From: Fusarium oxysporum f. sp. lycopersici 4287
Lineage: Eukaryota > Ascomycota > Sordariomycetes > Hypocreales > Nectriaceae
DNA: 64,000 nucleotides
NCBI RefSeq assembly: GCF_000149955.1
Contig: NC_030993.1
Location: forward strand, 2,313,544 to 2,377,543
Direction of reading: 5' to 3'
Position 1 is the stretch's first letter, and every line of letters begins with the position of its first letter. The notes beneath the pieces were generated by a model, which ran no database searches, had not been told where the DNA came from, and was given only the letters and a program-made list of their open reading frames with translations. Position numbers and translations under genes: made by a program. This document shows, piece by piece, positions 23,762 to 34,694 of this stretch.

Positions 23762-26361
23762 ATGGCTCCCAACTCATATATGCGCGAGACTATGGAGGAG
23801 GCCACAAGGACCTTCTCCGGCCTCATCAAGCGTATTTCCATTCCCCTAACACCGACAAGCCCACCTGGCTTAGTCCAGGCGCATACAATAGACCCATGGG
23901 AGAAGTCTGGTAAATACGGTCGAGGATGGTCCTATTTCGCCCTCGCCTTGATGAGCACTGTTCTCATTATGCGTGTCTGGCACTTCTGGCAGGACAAGAT
24001 TCGACAAGCTATTTACAAACAGGAGGTCGAGGAGCACTACCAAAACCTCTACAATGCTGAGGTAGAAGCCATGTCCGGGATGCGCAGTGCCCAGAGCCAG
24101 CATTTCTTCCCGGAAGGTCATGACATGATGGGCGAGAAGAACTTCCGACCGAAAGCACACTTTTCCTCTGTTAATATTATCAACGATACCTTGGCTCTAT
24201 TTCGATGGATTTTTTATCGTCCTATCCCGGACTTGGTGATCGTAAAACGCCGAATCACCTTCTCCTCACTGGCAGTTCTTACTACTGTCTTCATTACTCT
24301 CGCCTTTGTCGCCCTTTATTGCTTCCTGCAACAGCCTCTATACTGGCAGAGCATTCAGTTCGGATCACCTCCCCTGGCGATTCGATCCGGCATGATTGCG
24401 ATTGCTTTGACACCATGGATCATCGCAACCAGCATGAAGGCAAATATCCTTACTGCTATCATTGGTATTGGCCCCGAGCGGCTTAATGTTTTCCACCGAT
24501 GGGCAGGCTACCTCTGTCTGTTCCTATCCCTCGTCCACGCCATTCCCTTTTATATTCAGCCTGTATGGGATGACGGTGGAATGAAGGTGTTTCAACGCTT
24601 GTTTCCCGGTGGCAGTGGCATCATTTATGGTACTGGCATCGCCTGTCTTGTACCCCTTATCTGGCTATGTGTCGCATCACTGCCCTTTATTAGGAGGACA
24701 GCCTATGAGATCTTTGTGGTTCTCCACGTACCCGTGGGAATCGTCTACGTTGGTCTCCTTTTCTGGCACACTAAGAACTTCCTCATGTCGTGGGCCTACC
24801 TTTATGCAACAATAGGTATCTGGGCATTCTGTTACTTCATAAGGCTGTTCAAGCTTAACTGGCTCAAGCCTTGGCGTATGTCTTTCATGGTTGGAGACGA
24901 GGCCGCTATTACTCTTATGGCAGAGAACGCCATCAAAGTTACAATCCCAACGCAGATGAAATGGAAGCCTGGCCAATACGTTTATCTTCGTATGCCTGGT
25001 ATCTCCATCTTTGAGAACCATCCTTTCACCATTTCGTCGCTATGCAGCGATGACTTCCCATCAGAGTACGGCGAACAATACCGCGACTGTACTCTGGTAT
25101 TCAGACCCTATGGTGGATTTACACGCAAGGTGCTTGATACTGCCATTGAGAAAGGACCATTCCATACCTACCGCGCGTTCCTTGATGGCCCCTATGGCGG
25201 TATGCGCCGCGATCTAGCTGCCTTCGATACCTGCATCCTGATTGCCGGCGGCAGTGGTATCACCGCACTTGTGTCACAGCTTCTCAACCTCATCAAGAGA
25301 ATGAGAGATGGCAAGGCTATCACCAAAAAGGTTGTTGTCGTCTGGGCTCTGAAGCGACTTGAAGCTATGGATTGGTTCAGAGAAGAGCTGCGAATTTGTC
25401 GCGAGGCCGCCCCCCCCGAGAGCGTCACTTGCAAGTTCTTTGTAACATCGGCTGTGAGAGCGAGACCAGGCATGGAAGGACCAGGACCCTTCAATCAGGT
25501 TGGCCCTGGTGGCCCCAATGGACCCCGAGCTTTGAGTCATATGTTCCATGACAAGCTCGATGGTTTTGTTGCGGGCATCGCTTCTAAGAGAAACTCTGCC
25601 CTGATCCAATCCGAGGCTCAGGGTGACCCCGAGCGTGAAAGGGAGCTCCGGGCCGAGGACGAGGACCGTATCACAGCCCTCCCTCAGCAGAAGTACCTGC
25701 AACCTCACTCAATCCCTCCTCCTCCTCCGGGACCACCTCCTACCAACCAAGATGAGGCTCTGAGGAGACTTGAGGGTCACGGTTATCCTGAGGACAAGAA
25801 AATTCCTCTTGGTGACAGCGATGAACCTATTAAAAACGACCCAGAGTTCCATTTCAGACCCATGAAGCAAGATAATCCACCTCAGTTTAACTACGCGCCA
25901 AGGTCGCCTCGAAGACTTCCAGAGTCGTTCCCTACGGAAGAAGAAGCATTCCCAGTTCGAGCTCCTGAGCTTGCTCACCTGAGGACAGCTAACCGGAGGC
26001 CGGAAGACCGCGTCCAACATCAACTTTTGGTCCCCCATCTAGCTTTGAATTCGGCTTCCCCCAAACCCCAACCGAGTTTCAAAAGAGTTTGATGCGCTTC
26101 GCGTTCCCTGTGCCTCATCAGATCGATGGAGGATGGAGCGTTGAGTATGGCCGTCCTGACCTGGGCTATATGCTGAAAGAATGGGCGACAGGAGGTGCTG
26201 ATGGACGAGGCATCCTTGGTCGACGCACGGCAGTTTTCGTGTGTGGCCCACCCTCTATGAGAGTTGGTGTTGCCAATACGGTTGCCCGACTCCAGGCGGA
26301 GATCTGGGGAGATGATGAGCTTGAAGAGATCTTCCTACATACCGAAAACTACGCTTTGTAA
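23762..26361 (+). CDS. Ferric/cupric reductase transmembrane protein (FRE family), frame broken near the 3' end
   Basis: A plasma-membrane metalloreductase that moves electrons from NADPH through FAD and two haems to external Fe(III) or Cu(II). The gene is intronless. The haem-ligand helices are HRWAGYLCLFLSLVH (about residues 245-259) and HVPVGIVYVGLLFWH (about 322-336). The FAD site is HPFTISS (about 420), the NADPH loop is GGSGIT (about 496), and the C-terminal nucleotide motif is CGPPSM (near 26247). A long Pro-rich linker (about 590-770) sits inside the NADPH-binding half. The first frame ends at 26092, while the conserved end (from FEFGFPQTPTEFQKSLMRF to the stop at 26361) is in another frame. 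The span is 2600 nt (3n+2). The switch lies between about 25960 and 26045; a run of five C at 26031-26035 is one candidate site. No good intron explains it. Confidence 0.88.
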
Positions 26362-27178
26362 GAATGGAGCATTGTGTGGATGTGTTTAGAGGCCTGTAAT
26401 ACTATGGATTGTGTTGGGTTGATGGAGACGGAGCGAAGAGATACCATGAGCGATCTGATTTTTTGATGACCTAGTATATATATACCAACCTACCTTTGGA
26501 GGTGCCTTAGCTGTATGAGTAGGCAAGTGAGCCTGAGCTATATAATATCGATACCCTATCTACTATCTACCTACTATCTACTATATAGTACCTATCTATT
26601 AATTACAAAGCCAGTGGAGACCCCGTGATCGGAGTTGGCATGGCATGATGACATGACAATATGAGGAAGTGGCCAGAAGGGTTCACGAGATTGCCCCTCC
26701 CCCTCATGCAAAGTCATGATGAAACCCACGCTTAATCAAGAGGCACACACATTCAAGGATCGTGATTGGAGAATGGCTTTAACTTAAATCGAGAAGGTGG
26801 AATAAGGTATGAGGACCTTGGAGGCTGTCTTGGTAAGGTAGTGATTAAGGTAAGGTAGGTATGACCATGATGGCGTATGGCGTGGAGGCAGGAGGAGACA
26901 CCTTGATGGTTCCTGACTTATTATGTGAGAAGAACCTGAAAAGAATAGGTAGGAACTGGATATTTGAGTCAAAGAGGTCCTCACAACTAAATATCTTCAA
27001 CTTTTCAATACTCAAAACATTCTCATTCACAATTACTTATCATTTTTCAACCCTTCAAATACTTACCACAAGCTCTTGGTAGGCGGAGGATAGTGCAACT
27101 CCCACAACAAAAACCACTTACACCACCTTACCATTTGCTATCTCAAAATCCCCAACTGAAGGTACAAAATCAGTAAAA
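26362..27178. other. Intergenic, AT-rich, with tetranucleotide repeat
   Basis: Ferric reductase 3' end and promoter of the small downstream gene. 26556-26599 is an imperfect CTAT/CTAC repeat. No gene is supported. Confidence 0.6.
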
Positions 27179-27706
27179 ATGGAGGCGTGGCCAGTTACAG
27201 ACCTCGACAAAATCGCCAAGGGGTGGAAAATTGCCATGAAATGCTCCAAGGAGCGTCTTCAACGGGTGCATGACCTCGCAGCTGATGAACTGGATGATGC
27301 TATCAATGATGGGCACTTGGTTCTCGAGACCGTGTGCTTGTTTGTACACGCTTGCATTAAACACAATCAGTACAAGTACGCATTCGCTACCTGCCACATA
27401 CATGGGCATTGAACTAACTGGACTCAGACTTCCTCTTTCGTTTTGGAGAGTCCTCCATGCTGAATACGGTATCATCGTCTATCCTACGGCATTCACAGAA
27501 GACATCGATATTCAAGGCCTCAACATTGATGTCACATTTACCGAGGCTTACAACGGACACATCAGTATGTATAAATTCCCGTCTCAGGCCGTCCGCTAGC
27601 ACTTACACAAGCGATAGTGATGTATGGTGGAGCCCGCGGCATCAAATACCCTCCCCGATGTCCCCTTGAGCTCATACGAGAACCTCCGCCTGTCTACCAG
27701 AAGTAA
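27179..27706 (+). CDS. Small uncharacterised three-exon gene (138 residues)
   Basis: Not a family I recognise. The single open frame from 27179 is only 77 codons, but splicing extends it. Exons are 27179-27369, 27428-27564 and 27618-27706 (417 nt). Intron 1 has donor GTACAAG, a perfect AACTAAC branch site and acceptor CAG. Intron 2 has donor GTATGT, a CTTAC branch-like site and acceptor TAG. The product starts MEAWPVTDLDKIAKGWKIAM, has a helical Asp/Glu/Lys-rich first half (CSKERLQRVHDLAADELDDA), then FWRVLHAEYGIIVYPTAF, and ends LELIREPPPVYQK. Retention of intron 2 would instead end the protein at 120 residues (...KFPSQAVR). It looks soluble, with no signal peptide. Evidence is gene structure only. 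Confidence 0.6.
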
Positions 27707-27931
27707 ACACCAAAGATAGAGTCGTGATGTTTCTAAAGGCTAAAATATGTTTCTGTGTATTATTGGAATTAGGTTTGGCGATTGTGGGACGCCCAGAGCA
27801 TGGTAGCGTTGGTGGTTTAGAGGCAAGGCGATCCATCATGCCAGACAGAATAGTAGCGTCTGAATGTTGATGATTTCAATACGATGAATTGTCTAAAGAT
27901 TGCGTTTATTTCCAATTTGCATAAAATGGCA

Positions 27932-28486
27932 TCAGCTTTCTTCACGCTGTCCGATAGCTCCGTCTCGGTTTGCTCTCCATATCCCCTCCTCACCTTCAAA
28001 CTCCTCACGTTTCCAAACCTCAACTTTGGATTTACACTCTTCCAATGCCTCTTCACCAGCTCGCCACGCCGCTTGTCGATGAGGAGATGAGACGGCGATT
28101 AAGATGCTCTCTTCTGCGATAGGTACAGGTCCGAGGCGATGGATCATGGCTACCCCGCGGAGACCATGCTTATCGCGAACGTCCTTTGCAATAGCCATCA
28201 TGGATTTGAGAGCTCTGGGGTGATAAGCTGTATATTGTAGCTCCTTCACTGGCTTTCCTGCGAAGTTATCGCGGGTAGTGCCTGGGCTTGGTCAGTTTCA
28301 CTGTGAATAAAGACTTGCGAGAGATAAGAGTTTATTACCCGCAAATAGCACGATTGCGCCAGCTGAGGGGCTGCGCACCCGGTCCATGATGGCCTAGGGC
28401 ATTGAGATGATCGTGAGTCAGAGCGACATAGCAGTCCTGGTTCTGATAGTTTCCCAAAGATCCTCTACCCTTTCCTGAGTTGCCAT
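27932..28486 (-). CDS. cnxH: Molybdopterin synthase catalytic (large) subunit, MoaE/CnxH type, frame disrupted
   Basis: This enzyme adds the dithiolene sulphurs to precursor Z in molybdenum cofactor synthesis, needed for nitrate reductase and xanthine dehydrogenase. Exons are 28486-28339 and 28281-27932, with a 57-nt GTAATA/CAG intron. Recognisable MoaE sequence: YVALTHDHLNAL, then IMDRVRSPSAGAIVLFAG, TTRDNFAGKPVKEL, MIHRLGPVPIAEESILIAVS, SPHRQAAWRAGEEALEECK and WKREEF. The ATG (MATQERVED) is in a different frame from YVALTHDHLNAL, and that segment differs in turn from IMDRV. Thus a base seems missing near 28470 and one extra near 28393 (GGCCTAG). The two shifts cancel, but the ATG frame still hits a TGA after 22 codons. 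Either the assembly carries two indels or the gene is inactive. Confidence 0.8.
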
Positions 28487-28992
28487 TTTTAGTTAAGCCA
28501 AAGTTGGAGAGGAGAGATAAGAAAGAGGTTATATCTTGGAGTTGTTCTGTTCAAGAAGTGGGCTTGGTTTGTATAAGGGCCAGACGTCATGCCATACTGT
28601 TTGAGGCCCTCATGGTTGGGGAAGGCTCAATAGAAATTACTAGGTATAGTAGTAATTAGTTTGTTCTATCTGATTTCTGTACTTAATCATTTTCTCCAGC
28701 TATGATTGCCTGCCCAAGTTATTCGCTGGTGATGGCGCTCATGTGAGCGCCATCACATCGCGATGACTAAGCCCCACTTCGACATCTTGTTCCTCCCTGC
28801 CGCCTTGACTTTTTGACTCTCGTTCATACAATTTTCATAAACTCTTCCTTTCCCCCCCTTTTCACATTAAACCACTTCTAAATCAGGCATCGCCTTGACT
28901 TGACAAAGGATACCGCGTTAGCCGAAACTGCTGTGCGCGACGACCACCAAATGCGATCCCCCGATCGCTCGAGGGACGACTAGCAAAGGAAG
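28487..28992. other. Bidirectional promoter between cnxH-like and RBM-like genes
   Basis: 506 nt between divergent starts. It contains a perfect 28-bp palindrome (28729-28756) directly followed by ATCGCGAT (28757-28764), and a CT-rich leader before the plus-strand gene. Confidence 0.7.
28729..28756. promoter_or_regulatory. Perfect 13-bp-arm palindrome
   Basis: Arm 1 is gtgatggcgctca (28729-28741), the spacer is TG, and arm 2 (28744-28756) is its exact reverse complement. It lies 243 nt from the minus-strand start and 237 nt from the plus-strand start, almost the midpoint. It may be a dimeric transcription-factor site or a hairpin; the function is inferred. Confidence 0.6.
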
Positions 28993-31845
28993 ATGAACAT
29001 GAGCGACGAATTTCAAGACCGAGATGCCGGCTACCGATCGCGGCAGGGTAAACACATAACCCGAGCCTCAGGCAGAGATGGGAAACTCGAGAAGGACCTT
29101 CATGGATGATTTGAGCCTCATAGCTAACTTCCCCACGGGACGGCGAGATCATTCCAGGTCTCCGCCCAAGCAAGCTTTCCGCGACGATCCTCAAGAGAGA
29201 AATTCTCGATACCGGGATGACGAAAGGGACCACGACTACGATTACGACAACCGGTCTGGCCGTCACGATGATGGATACTCAAGAAGAGGCGGCGCATCTC
29301 GAGAAGCGCGCTACAACTCTCGCGACGAACATGACTACCGAGGCATGTATGATGATGGTTACGTAGACAACAGCAACGATCAAGGGCAACGACGCCATGA
29401 GGACGACAAGCGGAGTGGCAGAGGACGGTACCGCGACGGCGATGGTCCGCGATCACAGTCTCCGTCTGTAAGCTATCATAACCGCGGTCGCTCCGGCAGC
29501 CCAACGCGAGATGCTGGCAAGCCTAGCGACACCGTCATTCTTGAAGGCCTGCCTTTCAGTATATCGTCGAACGAGGTTGGTACCCTATCGGTCTAAGCAA
29601 ATTGTTACAAGAACCAAATGCGGGCTTCTGGGCTTATGAATTCGAGCCTCACTGCCCTGGAGGACGGACAAAAGGCTGCCGTTGTCCTATGCATTTGTCC
29701 TCAATTAAACGGCACCAGCGGCGCAACATATCCCTTGAAACCAGTCGGTGCCAGTTCTCAAGACTAATTCCCCCGCCTATAGCTGCGCGACAGTATCCTG
29801 AGCAACTCAGTTGCCGCCGAGTTCCCCTCGATTGACGTGCGCGTTTCCGCTTCCAAGGGTCAGTAAGATGTGCTTGGTATTTCACGTTCTTGTTGCTGAC
29901 ACGCACGAACAGGAAATCGCAGAGCGTTTGTGCAGTTCCACGAAGTTGACCATGCTGTTGCTTTTATGAGAGAACATTATCCAAAGCTTCTTGTTGAGAT
30001 GACGCATTCCACTGATGACGTCCCAGAAGGGAGATTCGATGCGTACATCCATTACGCTCGGAATCGAGATGCACGCGACGAAGCTGATGCTCGGGGAGTT
30101 CCCAGTGGTGACTGGATCTGTCCTACTGTAGGTTTGCTCCCATAGCTTCAGCTACACAACCACTAACGAGATAGTGCGACTTTTCCAACTATTCTACCCG
30201 AACCAAATGCAAGATTTGTGGCGGTCCACAGGCTGGTAAGTTGACCGAACATTTTAGCAACAATGGAAGCTAATGTTGAAGTTCTAGCCCCATCCTGGCA
30301 AATGAGCCTCACAGGCATGGCAGATGCTTCGGATGTACCCGCACAAATCCTTGTTGTTTACCCCTTGGCGTCGTTTGTGACTGAAGACATGCTAGCCGAA
30401 GACATGAAGCGACTAGAGCTTGTGAAGCCCAACCAAACCAAGGATACGTCTAATGGAGCACCCAAACTGAAGTCCACAGCCCCGACAGGTGACACGACAG
30501 GTTACGGCGCTCGCCCTGGTTCCCTTCATCGAGTCTTCCTTATGCGTGACGCGCACACGAACGAGTCCTTCAAATATGGGTTTGCTGAGTTCTGGACGGT
30601 GGAAGACGCATCGGCCGCGATGACAAAATTTCACAAATCTCGATCATTTACTGTCGCAGCATGCCCAGTGACAGTATCTAGCACTCATATGGGAGTTTTC
30701 TTGCCTGAACAACGCGAGGTTACACCGGAAATCGAGCACCTGTCGTTCACACCCTTGTTCAATCCCAACCTTCGTGTTCGCTACCGAGACTACCATGTGT
30801 ATCCGAGCCCGCAGGTTGTTAATGAACACCCTCCTGGAGGTGAGGGTGCCTCAAAAACAACCGAGGAAGATGGCAACGATAAGAAGTCAAAGAAGCGCAA
30901 AGCAGAGGGAAGTCTCGCTGCTTCTTCTACGAAGAAGTCTGTGCCAAGGATGGCGGGCCAAATGGCCATGTGGCAGCGCAAGAGGGATGAGCTTCGCGTC
31001 GAGAAAGATGCTAGACCGGCACGACAGGACAAGGCTGAGTTCAGCGATGTGAATCGAACCCCACTTCGCATCAACCTGTCAGGTTCAGGAGGAGACTCAT
31101 CGAAACCCCAGAGTGCTATTAAGATCTCACTTTCAGGGACACAGAAACTTGGTCCTCCAGAGCATGCGGCTCCCAGCAAGCAGCGCTCACCAGATGAGGC
31201 GGGTACTCCCAGCAGTACGACACAGGCAACCTCAGTCTCTGGGGATGCACCAGTCTCTTATGTCGATCGTGATCGACTGATGTGCCTGATTTCATGCGCA
31301 AGTACAAATCCGTGGATGAAGTTAACATTCATGAAAAATCTCGGAACCACAAGAACGCGATGGAAAACGAGGAACAGGTCAAAGCGGCATTGCCTAGATT
31401 AGCAGCACGCGACAAGAGACTTCAGAAACAGGCCCAAGAGAACCCCGACTCGGCAGCTGCGACATCACAATACCGCGATCGTGCTAAAGAGAGGCGAGCT
31501 GCCTTCAACCAGCCCACTAAGCCAACAACCGCACCACAAGGTAAACCCAAGCCTGGTCCAAAGGCAGAAGAGGCTGCGCCCGCTCCGAAGCCCGTCCAGT
31601 CCAAGGGAGCAGGTATGCTGGCCAAGATGGGATGGTCAACCGGTGCAGGTCTTGGAGCCAACGGAGATGGGCGTACCGAGGTCATCGAGACAAATGCTTA
31701 CCAGGAGGGCGTTGGATTGGGCGCAGAGGGTGGCAATCTTGGCGACGCAGCGCAATTGGCTGAGCGCAAGACAAAGAACAGTTATGCTGAATATGTGAAC
31801 ACGGTGCAGGACAGGGCACGGGAGCGGTACAACAAGATGGGCTGA
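28993..31845 (+). CDS. RBM5/RBM10-like splicing factor (RRM, RanBP2 zinc finger, C2H2, G-patch), with one-base frame break
   Basis: A nuclear RNA-binding protein expected to act in spliceosome assembly. Exons: 28993-29047, 29148-29575, 29783-29858, 29913-30127, 30175-30235 and 30288-31845. Order: an Arg/Asp/Ser-rich N-terminus, RRM1 (TVILEGLPFSISSNELRDSI ... RRAFVQFHEVDHAVAFM), a RanBP2-type zinc finger (DWICPTCDFSNYSTRTKCKI; four Cys), a second RRM (ILVVYPLASFVTED ... FKYGFAEFWTVEDASAAM), a KKSKKRK basic patch, a C2H2-like finger (LMCLI...MRKYKSVDEVNIHEKSRNH) and a G-patch (GAGMLAKMGWSTGAGLGANG). The spliced length is 2393 nt (3n+2). At about 31291 the frame changes exactly where the second zinc-finger Cys should be (CTG ATT TC ATG); one base appears to be missing. 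With it the protein would be about 797 residues. An in-frame TAG lies 12 nt upstream of the chosen ATG. Confidence 0.88.
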
Positions 31846-32090
31846 GATGTTGACATAAAGGTCATGTAATTGTAGGTTGGGATATAGATGTTAAAGGCGT
31901 TCAGAATTTGCTGTGGAACCGAGGACGAAACTCGACATGCCAACAACAGCCGCACATCTTCAATTAATGGGTATCATTTTTAAATACAGCACTTCAAGAA
32001 ACCAGTGTCTTTAATTCTATGTACATGCGCGAACTCACTTCCAGCGTCCGACGCTGGCTTTCAACTTCCATTGCCAGTCTATTCTCATGC

Positions 32091-33643
32091 TTACAGGAGA
32101 GTCAATGCAATACCCGCAGCCACGATGAGTGTCACCATGGAAGCAGGAGACACATGACCGGCAGCATTGTCGTCCTCTTCAGAACTGGAGGTGCCTATAA
32201 ATGAGTTAGATGACAGCTGATCAACAATGAAACGAATGCAGTAAATTGCTTACCTTCAACACCAGCGACATCCGGGAATTTGGTGTCCTTCTCCTTGAGT
32301 TCAACGATGTTTGACTCGTCGGTATTGTGGTTCGCCTCAGCGATGCCCAGCTGTTCATTTGCCAAGTCATAAACAACGTAGGCAGAACGCAGGAATGTGT
32401 CTCCAAGAAGCGTGACGCCCCCAGTGAGACCATACTGACTGACAGGGCTGATTCCAAACATACAAACGCTGTCCCAATCATTGAAGTAGGAAGAGACTTG
32501 AGGATCGTCAAAGATCTCCTGCTTGTCGGGGAAGGCATTGATGACCATCTCGCTCATGGGAACAGAGATTGTCTTTCCGTCAAACTTGAAGTCGAAGCTA
32601 ACGCCCTTACCCTTGTCTTTGCCATAGGCGCAGTCTACAAAGGGGATGGCGACATCCTCCACGCTCAGGACGTTGAAGGCCTTGTAGATGGGCTCTACTT
32701 GAGCTTCGGGCAAGAGGCAGACGGTGGCACCAGAGTCGAGAATGGCGGTGGTGTCTTTATTGAGACTGTCTACCTTGATCTCCTGGCCCTTTGGTGTCTT
32801 GACCTCGAAGCCTTCAAAGGCGACGGTGAAGTGGGTGAGGTTGAGAGTAGAAGGGTCAGGCAACAAGGGCAGAGTTGCAAGCTTGCCGACAAACTTTTTA
32901 GTGTCGAGACCGCCGAAGAGGATAGTTCCTTGCTCGGCACTGAGGTCGTTCTACCGGTTTGATTAGTCAGGGGTTAATTGTTGTTTCTTGTTGACTTACC
33001 AGCCAGAGACTGAAGGCAGCTCGGTCGATCAGGCCCTGAGACACCATATTCTCGACAATGGTTGGGTATGTCCCGTTGGCGACGACATTTGCAGAGAAGC
33101 CCAAGCCCATCAGGCCCGTTGGACGAACAGATTCCGAAGCGAGACCTAGTCTCTGCTGCTTGATGCTTTTTCCATCGATGGTGACAGTATCGTTGAAGTA
33201 ATCACCACTAATGGAGCGCGTATCAAGATAGGTGATGTCGAATCCATCACGGTCGACCAATTCATAGGTACGACTCTTGTCAGGTTTAACTACAGAAGGT
33301 TAGAGTCTTGTTGGCTGAGATGGGAGAATAACTTACATGTTGTCATACAAGGGCCAATAGTCTCTTGCTTGGTTCTACTATTGCAGAGATCGGTCTCATC
33401 TGAGTTGAGCCAAGTATCACTGCTACCAGTGTCAAGCTGAAAGCTGATGTTTTGACCTGGGGTACCAACTTGAAACTCAGCGTAATATCCACCCCCTGTG
33501 ATATTATTCAGAGCAGCGAGACTGAGAGTGTCGCGTTTGTGAAGAGACGATTCATGATGGAATCTTTGCTTTACGATTGGAGCAGAGACAGTGCCAGCAG
33601 AAACTCCAACGGCGAGAGACGTCAGAAGCGTAAAGGTTCGCAT
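32091..33643 (-). CDS. Secreted GPI-anchored aspartic protease (yapsin/pepsin family A1)
   Basis: A cell-surface endopeptidase likely involved in wall-protein processing. Exons 33643-33337, 33289-33000, 32950-32254 and 32194-32091 give 1398 nt (465 residues) with canonical junctions. It has a signal peptide (MRTFTLLTSLAVGVSAG), a propeptide ending at a kexin-like KR (residues 36-37), the first catalytic Asp in LDTGSSDTW (Asp71) and the second in ILDSGATVCLLP (Asp271). TLLGDTFLRSAYVVYDLAN is the usual late A1 motif. The last exon encodes a Ser/Glu spacer and a hydrophobic tail (ASMVTLIVAAGIALTLL), a GPI signal. Intact. Close alternatives are other A1 proteases such as Opsb-type enzymes. Confidence 0.92.
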
Positions 33644-34694
33644 TGTGCTAAAGTCAATTGGGAGGCTGCTGAATAGAGTTGAGAACTGGCGTGCCGATGA
33701 AACTCTAGCACGCGTCGATCTGGAACAGCTCAGAGGAGTAGGTATAACAAGAAAGAATAAACGAAAACAATATAGACTTTATACAATGAAAAATATTAGT
33801 AGAGAAAAGAATTGAATTTATGAAACAATGACCAAGGAATAAGCTTAATTCCAAGGTATTTATTTATCGTCGGTAGTTTAAAAAGGAAGAAGAAGAAGAC
33901 AATTAATTACAATTTCGAGGAGGAGCTGAACTTTTGTCCTTTGATGAGCTGGAGTGCCAAGACTTGCCCAGGCGGTTAAGGGAAGTAGGCAGTGCCTACG
34001 CCACTAAAACGCCCGAGTCTGCCTTGTGGAGATCCAATCCAACGACTGGAGCCCTAGGCGGCCCCTGGGGAAGTTCCGGGGTTTGGCAGTTTTAGCGGCC
34101 CTTCAAGGATTTGATGCCACGCTACATTGGATGCCATTCAAGTCGGGCGGGAATGTTCCATCCTTTTATGGATTGCTGAACAGTTTTGGAACTTACGAGT
34201 CGCTTAAAGCCTGAAGGATCATGTTTCATGAGCCCTTGAAGATGATTAAGAAGATATGATTCGATTCGTCTTCACTGTAATAATAGGATCGAGAGACATT
34301 AAATTGATGTCACAGAAAGCAAGAGACAGAGCAATGGCTGAAGAATCATGTTTATCACTGTAGGTTTGAGTTTTGTCGTTTTTGTGCTGTGATGTGTTGT
34401 GTTTCTCTTGTTGTTGTTCTGTCTTGTCGGTGGTTTGATTGTGGCCAAGATGAAGCGGCTGATGTGCAAAACAGGCACAGACATGTCTTCCATTATTGGC
34501 TCTCTTGTAGCACAATTTCCTGGGGCATTGGTACTTTGCGTGTGACTTTGCGTGTGAGTTCTTGCTAGAGAGAAGTCTAAACTTCTCCCCACAGAGTGTG
34601 CATTATATTGGAATGATTCAGATCTTAACCAGTATATTAATTAGTTGCAGTTCATGGTGACAAACGAAGTGACAGAAGCTATGGATGGAAGAAC
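33644..34694. other. Intergenic spacer, possible extra exon of the downstream gene
   Basis: About 1 kb. The left part is the protease promoter. 34299-34622 on the minus strand is one open frame that could be a second exon of the 34695-35270 gene (see that entry). Nothing else is supported. Confidence 0.4.
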
